Source: CAZYTO01 sp964650405 (GTDB lineage: Bacteria > Acidobacteriota > Thermoanaerobaculia > Gp7-AA8). Taken from it: DNA of 15,510 bases. The position numbers and the translations under genes are program-made. The DNA is taken from contig CAZYTO010000126.1 of assembly GCA_964650405.1 (NCBI GenBank), positions 1-15,510 on the forward strand, read 5' to 3'. The notes below the pieces were generated by a model. That model was not told the origin of the DNA. It did no database searches and worked only from the letters and a program-made list of their open reading frames with translations. Shown piece by piece: positions 1-6,762 of the stretch (positions are counted from its first letter, which is position 1; each line of letters starts with the position of its first letter).

Positions 1-731
1 GGGGGGCTCTGGTCGGGGAAACCGGCGTCCGCCGCGAGTATGCACGGAGTGTGGCCGGCGGACATTATTGGCATCGCGTACTCGACGCGCAACTGGCGCT
101 GGAGCTCGCCGATGGTGCAGCCGTAGTGCCGGCGAAACGCGCGCGCCAGATGCGTCGGATGGACGCCCGCGGCAGCGGCCAGCGCCGTCGTGGAGAGTCG
201 TTCCCGGAATCGCGAGACGACCGTCTGGCGAACGGCGCGCAGCCAGGCCGGGATCTGCCGTTCGTCGCTCTGCCGCGCAGTCTCCGCAAACAGCTCCAGC
301 ATGAGCCCCTCGATGACCATGGGCGAGAAGGGATCGCGCCGGTTCAGCTCACGCCCGAGGCGCAGGGCGATCTGCGACGCTCCGGGTGAGGCCAGCATGG
401 CCGGTGCGTCGACCGTGGCGCCGCGGCCGGCCACGGTGCGGAGCCAGGCCGCGCCCGGCTGGACGTTGAGGCAGACCGCCGGGCCGGTGAAGTCATCCGC
501 GTGCCGCTCGCCCGCAGGATGAACGAGTACCGTTCGGACCGCGCAGTCGCGGGTCACGCCGGACAGCCGCTCCCGGTACCCGCCGTTCATCACGAACGTG
601 ACGTACGTCGCGTCGTGGGCATGCCACGGGATCGACGTACCGGCCTCGTACCGCGTAAGAGAGAGCGCGAAGTCGCCGGCCTGGCTCGTGGCGACCTCGC
701 GGCCGAAGAACTCGCCGCGTCTCAGATTCAT
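1..731 (-). CDS. AraC-family transcriptional regulator, C-terminus cut by window edge
   Basis: An open frame on the minus strand starts at ATG 731 (protein begins MNLRRGEFFGRE) and runs about 243 codons off the left edge without a stop. The N-terminal half looks like a cupin-type sensor domain, with a PWHAHD segment (His37, His39) and a TYVTFVMNGGY strand. The C-terminal part is an AraC helix-turn-helix pair: the first helix pair is LSTTALAAAAGVHPTHLARAFRRHYG and the second includes ILAADAGFPDQS, close to the family's usual AGFxDQSHF, where the sequence ends. It would be a cytoplasmic DNA-binding regulator; the ligand is unknown. It lies downstream of fdhD on the same strand, so control of the formate dehydrogenase locus is possible but is inferred only from position. 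No Shine-Dalgarno sequence is visible before ATG 731; the start directly abuts the heptamer repeat. Confidence 0.85.
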   Translation of the reverse strand, partial: MNLRRGEFFGREVATSQAGDFALSLTRYEAGTSIPWHAHDATYVTFVMNGGYRERLSGVTRDCAVRTVLVHPAGERHADDFTGPAVCLNVQPGAAWLRTVAGRGATVDAPAMLASPGASQIALRLGRELNRRDPFSPMVIEGLMLELFAETARQSDERQIPAWLRAVRQTVVSRFRERLSTTALAAAAGVHPTHLARAFRRHYGCTIGELQRQLRVEYAMPIMSAGHTPCILAADAGFPDQSP

Positions 732-734
732 TTT

Positions 735-861
735 CGTTGTCCGTTGTTCGTTGGTCGTTGTTCGTGGGGATTCGCTTCTGGTCTTACGTTATGCCTGGTT
801 CAAGGTTCCTAACCACGAACAACGGACAACAAACCATGAACAACGACCAACGAACAACGAC
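735..861. repeat. Heptamer-built inverted repeat A (CGAACAA type)
   Basis: The whole gap between the fdhD stop (865) and the AraC start (731) is one inverted repeat. The left arm, 735-762, is four tandem heptamers: CGTTGTC, CGTTGTT, CGTTGGT, CGTTGTT. The right arm, 813-861, is seven: CCACGAA, CAACGGA, CAACAAA, CCATGAA, CAACGAC, CAACGAA, CAACGAC. Positions 742-763 and 838-859 are perfect reverse complements over 22 nt, and 756-767 also pairs perfectly with 813-824. The middle, about 764-812, is non-repetitive. It is not a typical terminator, as there is no U-tract after a compact GC stem. The same architecture occurs at 1673-1766 and 9706-9797 with different heptamers. Confidence 0.85.
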
Positions 862-864
862 CGG

Positions 865-1644
865 TCAGCCCAGCCGTCCCTCACTTGCGTACACGTTGAA
901 CCGTCCCTCGCGCACGAAGCCGACGAGGGTGAGGTTCATCTCCCGCGCCAGGTCGACGGCGAGAGACGACGGCGCGCCGACGGCCACGACGATGGGGATG
1001 CGGGCCACGACCGCCTTCTGGACCACCTCGAAGCCGGCCCGGCCGCTGACAGCGAGAAGGTCCGCATGTTGACCATCACGGCGGAGGGCGCCGATCGACT
1101 TGTCCACGGCGTTGTGCCGGCCGACGTCCTCGCGGACGTTGAGCAGCGTGCCGCCGGCGAGGAAGGCGCCCGTGGCGTGGATGGCGCCGGTGGCGTGGAA
1201 GGTGGCCTGCTTCGCGCGCAGCACCTCGGGGAGCGACGCGACAACGCCGGCGGTGACCCGCACGTGGTCATCGAGCGGCGCGGTTTGCACACGGAGGGCG
1301 TCGATCGAAGCCTTGCCGCAGATGCCGCACGAGGACGACGCGTAGAAGTGGCGTTGCAGGCGAGCCCAGTCGAGGCTCACCCCGTCCCGTAGTGCCACGC
1401 GAACGACGTTCGGCGAGCCCCAGTGACGGATCCCCTCGACGTCGCCCGCATCCCGCACGATCCCCTCGGTGATCAGGAAGCCGAGGGCCAGGTCGTAGTC
1501 GTCGCCCGGCGTGCGCATGGTCACGGCCAGGGGGCGGTCGCCGCAGCGGATCTCCAGCGGCTCCTCCACGGCCAGACAGTCGTCCACCTCTTCGGATGCC
1601 TGAGCGTTCACGCGCTGCACGGTTACGAGAGTGGTCGGCGGCAC
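865..1644 (-). CDS. fdhD: FdhD, formate dehydrogenase accessory sulfurtransferase
   Basis: FdhD moves sulfur from a cysteine desulfurase to the Mo/W-bis-MGD cofactor and so activates formate dehydrogenase in the cytoplasm. The protein shows the family landmarks: the VEEPLEIRCGDRPLAVTMRTPGDD opening, the LALGFLITEGI segment, the paired cysteines in SSSCGICGK (Cys106 and Cys109 with the start used here), and the NVREDVGRHNAVDKSIG and VSGRAGFEVVQKA blocks near the C-terminus. I chose GTG 1644 (SVPPTTLV...), giving 259 residues. The frame stays open to an ATG at 1779, but those 45 extra codons (with SSFALHPSPF) are only the translated heptamer repeat and match nothing in FdhD. The gene is divergent from fdhA, the enzyme it serves. 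No Shine-Dalgarno sequence is seen; a TACAAT box 6 nt before GTG suggests a leaderless message. Confidence 0.93.
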   Translation of the reverse strand: MPPTTLVTVQRVNAQASEEVDDCLAVEEPLEIRCGDRPLAVTMRTPGDDYDLALGFLITEGIVRDAGDVEGIRHWGSPNVVRVALRDGVSLDWARLQRHFYASSSCGICGKASIDALRVQTAPLDDHVRVTAGVVASLPEVLRAKQATFHATGAIHATGAFLAGGTLLNVREDVGRHNAVDKSIGALRRDGQHADLLAVSGRAGFEVVQKAVVARIPIVVAVGAPSSLAVDLAREMNLTLVGFVREGRFNVYASEGRLG

Positions 1645-1650
1645 CGAGCG

Positions 1651-1656
1651 ATTGTA
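1651..1656 (-). promoter_or_regulatory. Candidate -10 box for fdhD (TACAAT)
   Basis: Read on the minus strand, TACAAT (5 of 6 matches to TATAAT) is followed by six bases (CGCTCG) and then the GTG at 1644. This would put the transcript start at or next to the start codon, so the message would be leaderless. No good -35 box is visible. The position agrees with the GTG start rather than the longer ORF. The mirror-image box for fdhA has the same 6-nt spacing. Confidence 0.35.
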
Positions 1657-1672
1657 GAGGAAGGGGCGATCC

Positions 1673-1766
1673 AGGAAGGGCGAAGGATGAAGGGCGAAGG
1701 AGGAGCAGGCGGTCTCGAGAGCTGCCTCTCCGTCGCCCCCTCGCCCTTCATCCTTCGCCCTTCGAA
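1673..1766. repeat. Heptamer-built inverted repeat B (CGAAGGG type)
   Basis: This repeat lies between the divergent fdhD and fdhA genes. The left arm, 1673-1700, reads in heptamers AGGAAGG, GCGAAGG, ATGAAGG, GCGAAGG. The right arm, 1739-1766, reads CCTCGCC, CTTCATC, CTTCGCC, CTTCGAA. Positions 1675-1697 and 1741-1763 are perfect reverse complements over 23 nt. The centre (about 1701-1738) is less regular, though still purine-rich then pyrimidine-rich. In transcripts of either strand the arms could form a long GC-rich hairpin. Both candidate promoters lie just outside the arms. Confidence 0.88.
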
Positions 1767-1772
1767 TAGACT
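1767..1772 (+). promoter_or_regulatory. Candidate -10 box for fdhA (TAGACT)
   Basis: TAGACT (4 of 6 matches to TATAAT) starts directly after the right arm of repeat B and is followed by six bases (GTCGCA) and the ATG at 1779. The spacing is the same as at fdhD on the other side and would again give a leaderless transcript. No Shine-Dalgarno sequence precedes the ATG. The match to consensus is weak and rests mainly on the symmetry with the fdhD side. Confidence 0.25.
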
Positions 1773-1778
1773 GTCGCA

Positions 1779-4700
1779 ATGCTTGCCGAGCTCCTGCTGA
1801 AGTGGCCGTTCCTTCGTCAACTCCGCGAAGGAGGCGACGGTACCGGTGCCGAGGCCATGAGCGACCGCACGAAGGCTCTCCGGCCGAAGCACGAGGGTAC
1901 GACCGTCGCCCGCTCGATCTGTCCGTACTGTGCGGTCGGCTGCGGGCAGCTCATCCATCACCGGGATGGCAGGATCGTGAGCATCGAGGGCGATCCCGAA
2001 TCGCCCATCTCCCGCGGCCACCTGTGCCCCAAGGGTTCGAACAGCTTCGAGCTCGTCACCCATGCCGGCCGGGCCACGAAGGTGAAGTACCGCGCCCCGC
2101 GGGCGAAGGAGTGGACGGAGATCCCGCTGGAGACGGCGCTGGAGAGGATCGCCGAGCGCGTCTGGTCGACCCGCGCGCGCACGTTCGACGAGACGACCAT
2201 GCACACGACCGGCCTGGCCCACCTCGGCGGCGCCACGCTCGACGACGAAGAGAACTACCTGATCAAGAAACTCTTCACCGCCGGCCTGGGCATGGTCTGC
2301 ATCAGCAACCAGGCCCGGATATGACATAGCTCCACCGTCCCCGGTCTGGGGACGTCGTTCGGACGCGGCGGCGCCACCACGGCCCAGCAGGACCTGGCCA
2401 ATGCCGACGCCATCCTCATCATGGGATCGTCGATGGCCGAGAACCATCCCGTCGGTTTCCAGTGGGTCATCGAGGCGCGCGAGAAGAACGGCGCGAAGAT
2501 CATCCACGTCGATCCGCGCTTCACGCGCACCTCGGCCATGGCCGACTACTGGCTGCCGCTCCGCGCCGGCAGCGATATCGTCTTCCTCGGAGCCCTCATC
2601 CGCTACACCATCGAGAACGACCGCTGGTTCCACGACTACGTCGTCCACTACACGAACGCGCCCACCCTCCTGCGCGACGACTTTCAGGACACCGACGACC
2701 TGGGAGGGCTCTTCAGCGGATGGAACGGGAAGGAGTACGACCCGGAGACGTGGCTCTATGCCGGCGCGAAGAAGAAGAACCCTGGGCCCGGACAGGAAGA
2801 GAGCCGCGGCGGCCGGGCCAAAGACCGCGGAGGCGAAGCGCAGGACCTCGATCACCCGCAGAGCGATCCCACGCTGCAACACCCGCGCTGCGTGTTCCAG
2901 GTCGTGAAGCGTCACTTCGCGCGCTACACACCGGAGCTGGTGGAGCAGGAGTGCGGCATCCCGAAGGAGCGCTTCCTGGAGGTGGCCGGCGTCTTCACCA
3001 GTGCCTCAGGGCGCGAGCGGACGGCGGCCATCTGCTACGCCGTCGGCTGGACGCAGCACTCCACCGGCGTGCAGATCATCCGCGCCGCCGCCATCCTGCA
3101 ACTGCTGCTGGGCAATATCGGGCGGCCGGGCGGCGGCATCATGGCCCTCCGCGGCCACGCCTCCATCCAGGGCTCGACCGACATCCCCACGCTGTACGAC
3201 ATCCTGCCCGGCTACCTGCCCATGCCGACGTACGAGTCGCCCGATTCCAACGACCTGAAGTCCTACATCGACGCACACCGTTCGCCGAAGGGGTGGTGGC
3301 ACAACGTCGACAAGTACATCGTCTCGCTGCTGAAGGCCTACTACGGCGAAGGAGCGACGAAGAAGAACGACTTCGGCTTCGGCTGGCTGCCGCGGCTCTC
3401 CGGCGATCACTCCCACATGGCGTACTGGCTCGACATGGCCGACGGCAAGCTGGAGGGCCTCTTCGTCATGGGCCAGAACCCGGCCGTCGGCGCGCCGAAC
3501 GCGCGGCTGGAGCGCGAGGCGCTGGCGAAGCTGAAGTGGCTCGTCGTCCGCGACATGGTGGAAACCGAGACGGCCATGTTCTGGAAGGACGACTTCGAGC
3601 CGGAGGACGTCGAGACCGAGGTCTTCTTCCTCCCGGCGGCGTCGCACGCGGAGAAGGCGGGAACGTTCACCAACACTCAGCGCCTGCTGCAGTGGCGCGA
3701 GAAGGCCGTCGATCCGCCGGGTGAGGCGCAGAGCGAGCTGCAGTTCATGATCGAGCTCGGCCGGCTCCTGAAGAAACGCGCCACGGCGGAGAAGCGCGAC
3801 GCCGGGCTGCGCGCGCTGACGTGGGAGTACCCGGATGACGACGCGGATGCGGTGTTGCGCGAAATCCATGGGTGGCGGATCGAGAAAGGGCGACGGGCGA
3901 AGGGCGAAGGAGCGTCGCACGCGGCTCTGCGTGCACCGATCAGGCACTTCGGCGAACTGAAGAGCGACGGTTCGACGGCTTGCGGCTGCTGGATCTACTC
4001 CGGTGTTTACGACGGAGAGAACAAGGCGCTCAAGCGCGAGCCGAAAGGACGCTACAGCCACGGCTGGGGCTACGCCTGGCCGATGGATCGCCGCATCCTC
4101 TACAACCGCGCCTCGGCCGCGCCCGACGGCACTCCGTGGAGCGAGCGGAAGAAGCTCGTGTGGTGGGACGAGGCGAAAGGGGAGTGGGCGGGGGACGACG
4201 TGGCCGACTTCGCGAAGGGGAAGCGTCCGGACTTCAAGGGAGATCCGGAGAAGGGCGGCGACGAAGCGCTGCCCGGCGATGCGCCGTTCATCATGCATCC
4301 CGACGGCGTGGGCTGGATCTGGGTGCCGTCGGGCCTGATGGACGGGCCGCTGCCGGCGCACTACGAGCCGCTGGAGTCGAACCTCTCCAACTCGCTCTAT
4401 GCCCAGCAGAAGAACCCGGCTTCGAAGACGATGGAGCGTCCCGACAATGCGTACGCCGCGTCACCCGACGCGCGCTTCCCGTATGTACTGACGACGTACC
4501 GCCTCACCGAGCACCACACCTCGGGGGCGATGTCGCGGACGCTCCCGCATCTGGCCGAGCTGCAGCCGGAGCTCTTCGCCGAGCTCTCGCCGGAGCTGGC
4601 CGCCGAGGTTTGCGTCCATAACGGCGACTGGATCGAAGTCTCGACCGCGCGCGGCACGATCCGGGCCCGGGCGCTCGTGACGTCGCGCATGCCGTCCCTC

Positions 4701-4889
4701 GACGTCCAGGGACACCGCGTCCACCAGGTTGGCGTGCCCTATCACTGGGGCCGGCGCGGCCTCGCCGCCGGCGACGTGGTCAACGACCTCGTGGCCATGT
4801 CGGAGGAGCCGAACGTGCGGATCATGGAAGCGAAGGCGCTGACCTGCAACGTGCGCCGGGCGGACGTTCGGCCGGGATCGCCTTCATGA
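1779..4889 (+). CDS. fdhA: Formate dehydrogenase alpha subunit, selenoprotein (in-frame TGA = Sec at 2322-2324)
   Basis: This is the catalytic Mo/W-bis-MGD subunit that oxidises formate to CO2 (reversible in some relatives). The full frame is 1036 residues, against about 1015 for E. coli FdnG. The N-terminal [4Fe-4S] site is Cys48-x2-Cys51-x3-Cys55 with Cys83 (CPYCAVGC, GHLCPKGS). TGA 2322-2324 is codon 182, flanked by CISNQARI and HSSTVPGLGTSFGRGGA, the FDH active-site context with the conserved His next to Sec. The frame is open on both sides, and a SECIS-like hairpin follows. The C-terminal molybdopterin-dinucleotide-binding domain begins near residue 900 (FPYVLTTYRLTEHHTSGAMSR). ATG 1779 is the first start after an in-frame TAG at 1767-1769. 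No twin-arginine signal is present (MLAELLLKWPFLRQL). Residues 702-712 are encoded by a heptamer repeat. The gene overlaps fdhB by ATGA. Confidence 0.95.
2322..2357 (+). promoter_or_regulatory. bSECIS element directing selenocysteine insertion at UGA 2322-2324
   Basis: Directly after the UGA lies a perfect 7-bp stem, CGTCCCC (2336-2342) with GGGGACG (2348-2354), closing a GGTCT loop (2343-2347). Counting the U of UGA as 1, the loop GGTCT is at 22-26 and a T is at 17. These are the same positions as the G23/U24 loop bases and U17 that matter for SelB binding in E. coli fdhF. The hairpin lies inside the coding sequence, as bacterial SECIS elements do. It implies that the genome carries selA, selB, selC and selD elsewhere; none is in this window. 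Confidence 0.92.
3884..3911 (+). repeat. One-armed heptamer repeat inside fdhA
   Basis: Four tandem heptamers lie inside the coding sequence: GAAAGGG, CGACGGG, CGAAGGG, CGAAGGA. They are of the same type as the left arm of repeat B. They encode EKGRRAKGEGA (about residues 702-712 of FdhA), just before the conserved FGELKSDGSTACGCWIYSG block, at a place where I expect the family to vary in length and sequence. No complementary arm is seen in the following bases. It looks like an inserted or expanded half element that kept the frame, although 28 nt alone is not a multiple of three. Confidence 0.6.
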
Positions 4890-5767
4890 CCGTCACGGGG
4901 TTCTTCACCGACTCCACGCTCTGCATCGGCTGCAAGGCCTGCGAAGTGGCGTGCAAGGAGTGGAACGACGTCCCGGAGGACGGCATCCGCTGGAGCGGTT
5001 TCTCCTACGACAACACGCTCTCCCTCGGCCATTCGACGTGGCGGCATGTGAAGTTCGTCGAGGAGCCGGTCGTGGCCGGCCGCGGCGGCAATGCGCCGGA
5101 GGGGCGAACGTGGTCGTTCTCGTCCGACGTCTGCAAGCATTGCGAGACGGCCGGCTGCCTCGAGGCGTGCCCGACGGGCTCGATCGTGCGTACGGAGTTC
5201 GGCAGCGTCTACGTGCAACCCGACATCTGCAATGGCTGCGGCTACTGCGTCGTGTCCTGCCCCTTCGGCGTCGTCGAGCGCCGCCCCGACGACGGCCGGG
5301 TCTTCAAGTGCACGTTCTGCTACGACCGGCAGAAGGCAGGCCTCGTCCCGGCCTGCGCCAAGGCGTGCCCGACCGAGTCCATCCAGTTCGGACCTCTCGA
5401 CGAGCTTCGCGACCGCGCCCGCGGCCGCGTGGCCCAGCTCCACGCCGCCGGGATGGCCGATGCGAATCTCTACGATCCCCTCGACACGAGCGTAGGCGGC
5501 ACGCATGCCTTCTTCCTCGTGCGCGGCGACGCCCGCTCGTACAACCTGCCGCCGAAGCCCGAGGCGCCTACGTCGCTCCTCGGTGCGGCATGGACGTCCG
5601 CGGCAAGAGCGGCAGGCGCGATCGCGGTAGCGTCGCTCGTGGCCTTCGCCCTGTTCGACGGGAAGAGCAGAAATCGACGCCAAGGCGCTGGCAAGCGTCG
5701 CAGCCGCGCGCCGCGCGCCGCCCCCCGCTCGCCCGATCCAACCGCGTCTCCGGAAGGCACGGAATGA
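4886..5767 (+). CDS. fdhB: Formate dehydrogenase iron-sulfur (beta) subunit
   Basis: This electron-transfer subunit has 293 residues, close to E. coli FdnH/FdoH. Sixteen cysteines form four [4Fe-4S] sites: Cys13/16/19/23 (CIGCKACEVAC), Cys83/86/91/95 (CKHCETAGCLEAC), Cys115/118/121/125 (CNGCGYCVVSC) and Cys142/145/157/161 (CTFC...CAKAC). About residues 238-259 (ARAAGAIAVASLVAFALF) form a single weakly hydrophobic segment, like the C-terminal membrane anchor of FdnH. An Arg/Pro-rich tail follows. The start ATG at 4886 overlaps the fdhA stop as ATGA, and the stop overlaps the next ATG in the same way, so translation of the three genes is probably coupled. It would pass electrons from FdhA to the NrfD-like quinone subunit. 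Confidence 0.95.
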   Translation: MTVTGFFTDSTLCIGCKACEVACKEWNDVPEDGIRWSGFSYDNTLSLGHSTWRHVKFVEEPVVAGRGGNAPEGRTWSFSSDVCKHCETAGCLEACPTGSIVRTEFGSVYVQPDICNGCGYCVVSCPFGVVERRPDDGRVFKCTFCYDRQKAGLVPACAKACPTESIQFGPLDELRDRARGRVAQLHAAGMADANLYDPLDTSVGGTHAFFLVRGDARSYNLPPKPEAPTSLLGAAWTSAARAAGAIAVASLVAFALFDGKSRNRRQGAGKRRSRAPRAAPRSPDPTASPEGTE

Positions 5768-6150
5768 AAGAATCCCGTCTCGATGAGCTCCGCGAGGAAG
5801 CGCGACGCGCGGGCCGCGTCGACGCCTCCGGCGTTCGTCCGCCCGGCTCGCCCATCCCTTCAATGCCGGATGCGCCGGCACCGCATCAGGCGCGCGACTA
5901 TTACGGCCAGCCGCTGTTGAAGGAGCCGGTGTGGACGTGGGAGATCCCGGCCTACTTCTTCGTCGGAGGCGCTGCCGGAGCATCGGCGGTGCTCGCTGCC
6001 GCCGCGCAGCTCGCCGGCGACCGCGAGGACCTGGTGCGTGACGCGCGCTGGGTGGCCGCGGCCGGAGCGGCTCTCTCCACGCCGCTCCTCATCTCCGACT
6101 TGGGGCGCCCCGAGCGTTTTCTCAACATGCTGCGCGTGTTCAAGGTCTAG
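5764..6150 (+). CDS. nrfD: NrfD-like membrane subunit, N-terminal part up to in-frame TAG
   Basis: This is the first 128 codons of an NrfD/PsrC-family integral membrane subunit, the usual quinone-reactive partner of FdhAB in operons of this kind. The start ATG overlaps the fdhB stop as ATGA and has a good Shine-Dalgarno sequence (GGAAGG at 5752-5757). After a soluble N-terminus with YYGQPLLKEPVWTWEIPAYFFVGGAAG (typical NrfD entry into helix 1), two membrane helices follow, then SDLGRPERFLNMLRVFKV. The next codon is TAG (6148-6150). The frame beyond it continues at once with SPMSVGAW, the normal continuation in this family. The gene is therefore one NrfD gene (5764-6753, 329 sense codons counting codon 129) cut by a single stop at codon 129. 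A nonsense mutation, a base-call error, readthrough, or a genuine split protein are all possible. Confidence 0.85.
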   Translation: MKESRLDELREEARRAGRVDASGVRPPGSPIPSMPDAPAPHQARDYYGQPLLKEPVWTWEIPAYFFVGGAAGASAVLAAAAQLAGDREDLVRDARWVAAAGAALSTPLLISDLGRPERFLNMLRVFKV

Positions 6151-6156
6151 AGCCCC

Positions 6157-6753
6157 ATGTCCGTCGGCGCGTGGACCCTGGCCGCCTTCGGCACGGCCAG
6201 CGCCGCCGCGGCCTTCGCCGAGGAGCTGAGGCGGAGGACGGACCTGCCGGTAACGGTGATCGGCAATGCCAGCGCGGCCCTCGCGGCGGCGACGGGGCTG
6301 GTCATGGCCACGTACACGGGCGTGCTGATCGGCGCGACGGCCATTCCCGTTTGGTCGGAGCACGTCTCGCTCCTGCCGATGCACTTCGGCGCCTCCGCGC
6401 TCGGGTCGGCCGTCTCCGTCCTTCAACTCCTCGGCCACGATGACGACGGCGCGCTCAACGCTCTCGGCCTCGCCGCCGCGGCGTTCGAGACCTGGACCGG
6501 GCTCCGTCTCGAACGGGCTCCCGGCGTCGCCTCCGAACCGCTGCGCCACGGCACCACCGGCATCACCATGCGGCTCAGCGGCTTCTTTTCCGGACCGTTG
6601 CCCACCGTACTGCGCCTCGCCGGCCTGCGCTGGAAACGCGCCCGCCAGGCCGCCGCCGTCTCGACGTTACTCGGCTCGCTGATTACGCGTATCGCCTGGG
6701 TCGAGGCCGGGAAAGCGAGCGCCCGCGATCCCCGCGCGGTCATGGGCGAGTAG
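6157..6753 (+). CDS. nrfD: NrfD-like membrane subunit, C-terminal part after in-frame TAG
   Basis: This is the remaining membrane part of the NrfD-like subunit, 198 residues from the ATG of the conserved SPMSVGAW motif. It has about five hydrophobic segments (WTLAAFGTASAAAAFA; ATGLVMATYTGVLIGATAIPVW; HFGASALGSAVSVLQLLG; ALGLAAAAFETW; AAAVSTLLGSLITRIAW) and the family's C-terminal ITRIAWVEAGKASARDP signature. It is in the same frame as 5764-6150, separated only by TAG AGC CCC. The ATG could serve for reinitiation two codons after the stop; AAGG at 6141-6144 lies upstream at a long spacing. A separately made C-terminal half would lack helices 1-2, so function would need readthrough or reassembly. 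The gene ends 9 nt before the convergent RDD gene, leaving no room for a terminator. Confidence 0.82.
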   Translation: MSVGAWTLAAFGTASAAAAFAEELRRRTDLPVTVIGNASAALAAATGLVMATYTGVLIGATAIPVWSEHVSLLPMHFGASALGSAVSVLQLLGHDDDGALNALGLAAAAFETWTGLRLERAPGVASEPLRHGTTGITMRLSGFFSGPLPTVLRLAGLRWKRARQAAAVSTLLGSLITRIAWVEAGKASARDPRAVMGE

Positions 6754-6762
6754 TGTCCTCCA

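Noticed and set aside
735..861. CRISPR-like array
   Set aside because: Units are 7 nt with no spacers, and the arms are inverted; this does not fit CRISPR repeats.
1645..1779. 45-residue N-terminal extension of FdhD
   Set aside because: It is the translation of repeat B and shows no FdhD similarity; GTG 1644 fits the family start.
2322..2324. TGA as a true stop making fdhA a pseudogene
   Set aside because: The TGA is at the FDH active-site Sec position, the frame continues for 855 codons with conserved motifs, and a SECIS-like hairpin follows at the right spacing.
1623..4361. Long minus-strand open frames opposite fdhA (1623-2915, 3006-4361)
   Set aside because: They are antisense to a clearly conserved selenoprotein gene; the products are Arg/Val/Leu-rich with no recognisable motif.
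4742..5983. 413-codon minus-strand frame opposite fdhB
   Set aside because: Shadow of the four-cluster ferredoxin-type subunit on the plus strand; no domain.
6148..6150. TAG as pyrrolysine
   Set aside because: The protein is an NrfD-type subunit with no known Pyl use, and no pyl genes are visible; a mutation, error or split gene is more likely.
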